Shown here: piece after piece, positions 61,301-64,000 of the stretch
Numbering within the stretch: the stretch's first letter is position 1
Layout: every line of letters begins with the position of its first letter
Origin: Telmatactis stephensoni
Lineage: Eukaryota > Cnidaria > Anthozoa > Actiniaria > Isophelliidae
Length of the DNA: 64,000 nt
Assembly: GCA_029948255.1 (NCBI GenBank)
Contig: JALIZF010001878.1
Location: 558,001 to 622,000, forward strand
Reading direction: 5' to 3'
Program-made: the position numbers and the translations under genes
The notes under the pieces: generated by a model
What the model was told of the DNA's origin: nothing
Databases searched by the model: none
Seen by the model: only the letters and a program-made list of their open reading frames with translations

Positions 61301-63772
61301 AAAGAGTGCGTTAACCTTTTTATCATTCAATTTGAATACACTGCAGAAGCTGGCTAACACTGTCAGTACGACATCTAAGATCACTAGAAATAACTAAAGT
61401 CACTCAAAATGGTCATTCAAAATTAGTTTAATGACATTTGGTAATTCTAATAATACAAAATTATAGAATTTAGTTTCGAAAGAAAGGCTAACGGCAAATT
61501 ACCGTGAACTCTGTTAGTGAAATCTAGACTGAAACTATCGCTGCAGTTTTGGATATTGGTTTAAACTGGCGACTATTGGCGTGGTGCTATTACACCACGA
61601 TAATGACGTCGACATGGTTGTCACGTCATAACCACGCGTCACGTGCTACAAACTGACCAATCAGAAAATCAGAATTTATACAGTGTATGAAAATTGAATA
61701 ATAATATATATTATACATATTTGCTTTATTTAAGATATTTCATGGAAACACTGACAGCTACAATACCCTCGTCAGAAACTCCATTGTTCCAGCTATTCAC
61801 TGCCCGCTATGTACGTTTTCATCCACAAAGTTGGTCAACGAGTGGAATCTCAATGAGGGTTGAGATCTATGGATGTAGAGAAGGTAAGAGTTTCAGTTCT
61901 ATTTTATTTAAGGCGTTTCTCACAGTGGTTTTCCATGACTACAGCAAATGCTTTTTTCACCCGATCAAATGAGAGTTTTGATGATGAAATATTTCAGCTC
62001 GATCTTAATTAACATTAACTTAATATTTCAGCTCGATCTTAATTAGCATTAACTTATCAATGATAAAAAATGAGCTGAATCAGTTATTGTGAATAATTGA
62101 GATTTAATATTGAAATATAAATACAAATGTTGATGAACCAGTGGTATGATCATTGAAAATAATAATAACAGAAATAGGAAGAACTGTTTATTTAAGTATC
62201 CAAGTCTTCTAGCGCTTGTGCACTAATTTGAGGACACTATACTCTCACACTCACTACCTCTACATTAATTATTTTTTATACATCCCTCAACTCACACGTT
62301 GACTTTTGTTGACGGAGGAACAACCGGAGAACCCGGAGAAAAAACCCTCGTAGCATGGTAGAGAACAAAACATCAAAGAAACTTATCTCACATATGATCC
62401 TAGCGCTCGAGCTGGGACTCGAACCCGGACCACAGCGGTGAAAGACCGGCGCACTAACCGCCCTTGCTATAATTATGTATGATTCAGGTCAACAGTGTAA
62501 CAGGCCAGTAGGAATGGAAGATGGTCGAGTTGATAAAGGTGCAATTACAGCATCATCGGTTAAAAACTCTAAGTGTTCGGCAGACCGTGGAAGACTGAAC
62601 AGTGCATCAGCCTGGTGTCCCAATACCACCAAACACCAATGGCTGCAAGTACATCTTCCACGAAAGACCTTGATCAACAAGATAGCTACACAAGGAAATC
62701 AGGTACAAAAATCGTTAGACAACTTCCAAAAGTTTCTTGATCATCTAAAGATAACAAATACCTCGCCACATCATAAAAGGAGGGATATTTATTGTAACAC
62801 TTACTTTATATTTTTTTGGTAAGTACTTGGTGCATGCAACACCAATTATACACTGCAGAACTTCACTTACTGATGCTAAAGTCAATACCAAAGCTGAAAA
62901 GAAAGTGAAGTTTTGCTACTACCCATACTCCTTTTCGGTCTAGTCGCGTGGGCTTGAGACCTCTCGTACGACAACCTTTTTGAAATAGGTGTATCAATGA
63001 TATACAATCTATTTGGTACACTTGGTATTGCATATACCAAGTACTTACCCTGTTTTTTTTGTATGTTAGGCTGCAGACCAGTGGACAACGAGTTACCGAA
63101 TGTTGTACAGTATGGACGGGCGGCACTGGGACCGGATGAGAAATCCTGATGGTGAAATAAGGGTAAAACAAAATGCATCTGTCAGTGTAGAGTCACGAAG
63201 CGCTATTCTAAGCATGGTTAAGCTTGGTTAATCTTTAGAGTGATGCCCCAGTCATCTTCCAATCATTTCGACTGTACATGTTGTGGAATCTGGTCTCCCA
63301 AGCAACCTCAGTTTGTGTCGTTACGTATAAAGCTATACGTAATATTACGTATACGTAACATTACGTTAGTGAGCTTAGCTTTGCAAGATGTCACAAACTG
63401 TGGCTACGTAGAACACCACGTGGGTCGTAATGGGTTGATTTCAGTTATAATAATACGGGAAATAATGGAAATGTTTAATGGAAACTTTATTAAAAAACTT
63501 TATTCAATTTCCATCATACAATGGAGCTAAATTTATTATACTGAATTTATTGTACCAAATTTATTATACTGATTGTTTTTCTTAAAGGTTTTCTTGAATT
63601 TCTTCATTGATTTTGTTGTTCTTATTGCAGGAGTTTGCAGGAAATTCAGACAGGAGTTCCATTGTTGTCAACAAGTTGATTGAGCCTGTAGCAGCTCGCT
63701 ATGTGCGTGTTGTACCAATGACGTGGCACAAAGCTGCAGCGATGAGAATAGAGTTGTATGGATGCCATAACG
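45488..63772 (+). CDS. Secreted protein with four (or more) F5/8 type C (discoidin) domains, 3' end off window
   Basis: Eleven plus-strand exons are joined by GT-AG sites with matching phases: 45488-45562, 46964-47039, 47796-48115, 58680-58821, 59055-59359, 60059-60200, 60776-61080, 61735-61883, 62488-62702, 63070-63162 and 63631-63772. They encode a signal peptide, a basic pro-region with two KR/NKR sites, and four discoidin domains. Each domain starts with a Cys and ends (V/I)E(L/I)YGC. Each is split by a phase-0 intron, and domain 4 has a further phase-0 intron. Discoidin domains bind carbohydrates, phospholipids or collagen; the protein is probably extracellular and adhesive. The last exon ends in a phase-1 donor, so more domains follow. 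One exon (61735-61883) has a frameshift. Confidence 0.82.
45563..46963 (+). other. Discoidin gene intron 1
   Basis: AT-rich intron with the Harbinger-like MITE at 46309-46541. Nothing else is recognised. Confidence 0.6.
46309..46541. mobile_element. Harbinger-like MITE, copy 2, with TTA target duplication
   Basis: GGCCAAGTTCAGACGTCGAA and TTCGACGTCTGAACTTGGCC form perfect 20-bp ends. TTA occurs directly outside both borders (46306-46308 and 46542-46544). A TTA duplication with GGCC ends fits PIF/Harbinger MITEs. It lies in intron 1 of the discoidin gene. Confidence 0.75.
46964..47039 (+). CDS. Discoidin gene exon 2: basic pro-region
   Basis: A 76-nt exon follows TTGCTAG and precedes GTTAGT. 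It encodes [18 protein letters not shown] and then IAANPYK. Two KR sites suggest processing before the first discoidin domain. The exon is short and rests on splice signals plus phase continuity (0 in, 1 out). Confidence 0.65.
47040..47795 (+). other. Discoidin gene intron 2
   Basis: It holds the (TTGTTCAC)n minisatellite. No exon signature is seen in the rest. Confidence 0.6.
47337..47513. repeat. (TTGTTCAC)n minisatellite, about 22 copies
   Basis: A perfect 8-bp tandem repeat in intron 2 of the discoidin gene. Its lack of stops in several frames produces artificial long frames. Confidence 0.95.
47796..48115 (+). CDS. Discoidin domain 1, N-terminal exon
   Basis: This 320-nt exon enters in phase 1 and leaves in phase 0. 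It begins [14 protein letters not shown] and includes the ITASS motif, [19 protein letters not shown] and [15 protein letters not shown], all typical of F5/8C domains. Confidence 0.92.
48310..52020 (-). pseudogene. RLE-type non-LTR retrotransposon, copy 1 (nearly full length, broken)
   Basis: From 5' to 3' on the minus strand: an N-terminal frame (51968-51585, basic and Ser/Asn-rich, with [12 protein letters not shown]), a linker (51412-51023), the reverse transcriptase (50843 to about 49333) with FYIDDLKLY at the catalytic box, and a C-terminal CCHC/endonuclease part to the TAA at 48310. Lesions include a stop in the KNYRP motif near 50428, a 5-bp insertion near 50361 and a base lost near 48838, all seen by comparison with copy 2. 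The C-terminal endonuclease and family likeness suggest the R4/Dong group, by inference. Confidence 0.85.
52443..52472. repeat. (ATT)n microsatellite at LINE 3' end
   Basis: About ten ATT units directly follow the 3' end of the 5'-inverted LINE. Confidence 0.9.
52538..53142 (-). pseudogene. CCHC and endonuclease end of the same LINE
   Basis: Two minus-strand pieces (53142-52843 and 52840-52538) are out of frame with each other near 52842. They include the finger C-R-M-C ... H-L-V-A-E-C, then [15 protein letters not shown] and [19 protein letters not shown]. Losing the frame at the RPD motif makes the endonuclease non-functional. Confidence 0.78.
53466..54446 (+). pseudogene. RT fragment (FMDD) in the inverted half of the LINE
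   Basis: About 327 codons are open from the thumb-side of the RT active site region: [25 protein letters not shown] and [16 protein letters not shown] motifs (the last read [15 protein letters not shown]). The frame then runs into the (ATT)n tract. The upstream portion back to 53146 is broken by stops. Confidence 0.8.
54705..55437. mobile_element. 733-bp foldback element inserted in LINE copy 2
   Basis: Terminal inverted repeats AGTAATACCATGA and TCATGGTATTACT border it. An inner near-perfect hairpin of about 160 bp (54707-54866) and further GAGGGACG(A/T)TTAG repeats (55230-55400) make it strongly self-complementary. Comparison with copy 1 shows it interrupts sequence continuous in that copy. 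Confidence 0.78.
55425..58040 (-). CDS. Reverse transcriptase / restriction-like endonuclease ORF (871 codons)
   Basis: This enzyme copies element RNA into DNA at a nicked target. Visible in order are an N-terminal coiled region rich in K/R/Q, RT motifs ([44 protein letters not shown]), the catalytic FYIDDLKLY near 56851-56866 (Y-I-D-D rather than the usual A-D-D), KTYKYLGI, a CCHC finger ([18 protein letters not shown]), and RPDIIV ... [10 protein letters not shown], which fits a PD-(D/E)XK endonuclease. The open frame is unbroken but lacks its 5' part and its proper end, so it is probably inactive on its own. Copy 1 at 48-52 kb is a decayed relative. Confidence 0.85.
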   Translation of the reverse strand: MLKDIQRKRKDMSILAELSSNRLADRKRNKILAKYSIDSVNKISEVMEQLKQQIQAKAQRIRRFEKRSKQFIQNKMFREDTKKLYRELGKKQITVEEPPALDEIEEFWKEILEEEKGYNEQAEWIKRTEKRNQKIKEQTWNDITTSDIASALRKTGNWKSPGLDQIHNFWLKNITSLHGDLARSLSNIIKHPDTCPEWITQGITYLLPKTEETKEAKNYRPITCLSTMHKLMSSIITTRIHNHLDVNQLLPKEQKGSRPGSYGCKDQLLINKMILEDCKEKKKNLSTAWIDYRKAFDSVPHPWLLKTLQIYKVSPVISAFLQHSMRNWKTSMVLNHASGTITTRMITIKSGIYQGDSLSPLLFCLALTPLSNMLNDTGCGYSIEKVKVDHLFYIDDLKLYAKDDHHLETLLHTVHHFSNDINMTFGLEKCAKATFMRGRLTKTTNIELDINTVIKELDQKKTYKYLGIDESDGIQHSKMKEKVRKEYYRRVRLVLQSELNGANEIQAINTLAVPMVSYSFNIINWKLSEIKRLDVKTRKYLTMNRMHHPKADVDRLYVKRREGGRGLIQIENSYKLSTIGLDAYLKDHQDCLLRLVYKHENNKKMYSVHKESQKFKSESKEIIVPETARASKEKENTNTERARMIKTAFKDHLQKKQVDRWESKPLHGQYPKQLNQADVDKQRTHNWLKGTGLKSETEGLIVAAQDQALSTRYYERKILGKDIDIKCRMCGQYDETIDHIVAGCPVLAKKEFVERHNRVGTYVHWKLCKHYGANSGKRWYEHETEKVVDNERATILWDMQVHTDKTIKANRPDIIVKDKVKNQCLLIDVSIPSERNVFLKQLEKISKYKDLEIEIRKMWGMETKTIPIVIP
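58306..58388. repeat. (ATT)n microsatellite at LINE copy 2 5' end
   Basis: About 28 uninterrupted ATT units directly border the truncated 5' end of copy 2, followed by a small foldback element. Confidence 0.95.
58390..58529. mobile_element. MITE related to the 41.7-42.1 kb family
   Basis: AGTGGTTTTCATAAAC at the left pairs with GTTTATGAAAACCACT at the right over 140 bp. ATTGTTTTCTTTTGTT inside matches, in reverse, the inner motif of the 42-kb elements. Confidence 0.65.
58531..58620 (+). pseudogene. Partial upstream duplicate of the domain 1 C-terminal exon
   Basis: About 90 bp including the acceptor (TTACCAG) and the first 60 nt of the exon at 58680 are repeated here with only a few changes. 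The copy ends CCCTACATC-TAG, an in-frame stop, because it breaks off where the true exon continues ATGCTCG. Use of this decoy acceptor would truncate the protein. Confidence 0.8.
58680..58821 (+). CDS. Discoidin domain 1, C-terminal exon
   Basis: This 142-nt exon runs from phase 0 to phase 1. It encodes [14 protein letters not shown], then [20 protein letters not shown] and LYGC, the standard ending of F5/8C domains. It lies 10.6 kb from its partner because of the retrotransposons in the intron. Confidence 0.92.
59055..59359 (+). CDS. Discoidin domain 2, N-terminal exon
   Basis: This 305-nt exon follows TTACAG in phase 1. It encodes [40 protein letters not shown] and [15 protein letters not shown]. 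It ends in phase 0 before GTAATA. Confidence 0.92.
59636..59866. mobile_element. MITE with perfect 24-bp TIRs
   Basis: TTTGGTGTGACCTGGTTACA continuing AGGC at the left is the exact complement of GCCT-TGTAACCAGGTCACACCAAA at the right. It lies in the intron within discoidin domain 2. Non-coding. Confidence 0.7.
60059..60200 (+). CDS. Discoidin domain 2, C-terminal exon
   Basis: This 142-nt exon follows TTCTTTAG. It encodes [36 protein letters not shown] and ELYGC. A nearer acceptor (CCAG at 60066-60069) would give the wrong frame, which fixes the start at 60059. Confidence 0.88.
60351..60516. mobile_element. Short foldback element
   Basis: TAGTTATACAATGGTTTCTC pairs with the end AGCCATTGTATAACTA. 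GTACTT-like blocks inside (GTTACTTGT / ACAAGTAAC) also pair. It lies in the intron between discoidin domains 2 and 3. Confidence 0.65.
60776..61080 (+). CDS. Discoidin domain 3, N-terminal exon
   Basis: This 305-nt exon follows CTAAAAG. It encodes [40 protein letters not shown] and [15 protein letters not shown]. The acceptor is purine-rich near the AG, with the pyrimidine tract slightly upstream. Confidence 0.9.
61081..61734 (+). other. Intron within discoidin domain 3
   Basis: Unremarkable AT-rich intron. A GC-richer patch near 61575-61655 with TGACGTCG and TCACGTCA palindromes looks like a mobile-element end but has no clear borders. Confidence 0.5.
61735..61883 (+). pseudogene. Discoidin domain 3, C-terminal exon with a frameshift
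   Basis: The exon begins in phase 0 with [19 protein letters not shown], and the rest, [20 protein letters not shown] and VEIYGC, lies in another frame. Its length is 149 nt, where 3n+1 is needed. One surplus base near 61788-61800 explains it. If real, the reading frame ends soon after; a sequencing or assembly error is equally possible. Splice sites are intact. Confidence 0.78.
62220..62466 (-). mobile_element. tRNA-derived SINE
   Basis: On the minus strand a tRNA-like head carries an A box (GGCGGTTAGTGCGCC, near 62448-62462) and a B box (GGGTTCGAGTCCC, 62414-62426). A body follows with TTTTCTCCGGGTTCTCCGG and GTCAACAAAAGTCAACGTG. It is antisense to the discoidin gene, with its head next to the domain 4 acceptor. 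Confidence 0.8.
62488..62702 (+). CDS. Discoidin domain 4, first exon
   Basis: This 215-nt exon runs from phase 1 to phase 0. It encodes [20 protein letters not shown] and [20 protein letters not shown]. The acceptor ATTCAG lies about 22 bp from the head of a SINE, so the upstream pyrimidine tract is poor. Confidence 0.9.
63070..63162 (+). CDS. Discoidin domain 4, middle exon
   Basis: This 93-nt exon is phase 0 on both sides, after ATGTTAG and before GTAAAA. It encodes [20 protein letters not shown] and continues to the conserved strand end. In domains 1-3 this segment is fused to the first exon, so domain 4 has gained an intron or the others lost it. Confidence 0.87.
63631..63772 (+). CDS. 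Discoidin domain 4, last exon
   Basis: This 142-nt exon follows TTATTGCAG. It encodes [40 protein letters not shown] and ELYGC, then a phase-1 GTGAGT donor. More exons are expected beyond 64000. Confidence 0.92.
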
Positions 63773-64000
63773 GTGAGTCTATGGATTCTCGTATCTAAAT
63801 GTTTCGAGTGAGCATGCGAAGCCAATGTCATCAGTATAATTGATGTATTTCTTTTCTTTTATATTTATAACCTCTTTTCACCAAATTATGCTTTCTGAAC
63901 ATGCTTCGTTTAGCTTTGTTATGGGAATTACAAATTAAGATTAAAACATATATAAATTAAAACTTTTATCCGAGTTCAATATATATAATTAGTGCCAATA

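Noticed and set aside
62405..62466. Possible tRNA gene (A and B boxes)
   Set aside because: The cloverleaf is incomplete and a SINE body follows; scored as the head of a SINE.

Overview
This is animal nuclear DNA: AT-rich, intron-dense and full of transposon relics, with no bacterial features. Extracellular proteins built from phase 1-1 EGF exons and from discoidin (F5/8 type C) domains, together with restriction-like-endonuclease LINEs, a Penelope-like end, a tRNA-derived SINE and many foldback elements, suggest a cnidarian, most likely an anthozoan. That placement is inference; nothing here names a species.

LEFT HALF (68-31907, minus strand). Two start regions for the same kind of secreted protein lie in tandem. 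The upstream one starts at 31907 with a 24-nt exon plus an 85-nt exon (signal peptide, then a Lys-Arg site), followed by 40 EGF exons. Thirty-three of these form a higher-order repeat: eleven units of about 590 bp, each carrying three EGF exons (types A, C, B). One extra A exon and four D exons at about 180-bp spacing follow. The downstream one starts at 7052 with a homologous 24-nt plus 79-nt exon pair behind a TATAAATA box. It leads into five EGF exons (one frameshifted), a follistatin/Kazal exon, a helical spacer and a hemicentin-like VWA domain that runs off the left edge. The upstream set ends in a good phase-1 splice donor with no terminal exon found before 7052. I therefore favour one gene with two promoters, a long and a short isoform sharing the Kazal-VWA end. 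Two paralogues are the alternative.

MIDDLE (31908-45487). I see no gene. The stretch holds foldback/MITE elements, a Penelope-like terminus with a hammerhead-like core (about 39780-40045), a LINE tail remnant (43560-43806) and simple repeats.

RIGHT HALF (45488-63772, plus strand). A second secreted-protein gene has a signal-peptide exon, a basic pro-region exon and four F5/8C domains, each split at a phase-0 intron, and it continues past the right edge. Its 10.6-kb third intron holds three LINE copies with a C-terminal CCHC plus PD-(D/E)XK-like endonuclease. Two of them sit head to tail inside one (AAT)n tract, and one of those has the 5'-inverted structure expected from twin priming. A SINE abuts the splice acceptor of the fourth discoidin domain, one domain-3 exon has a frameshift, and the second exon of domain 1 has a partial upstream duplicate ending in a stop.

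Both genes encode modular proteins for outside the cell (matrix, adhesion or mucus type). That they work together is only suggested by their being neighbours. Exon limits come from reading GT/GC-AG sites, phase and cysteine patterns by eye, without transcript data.
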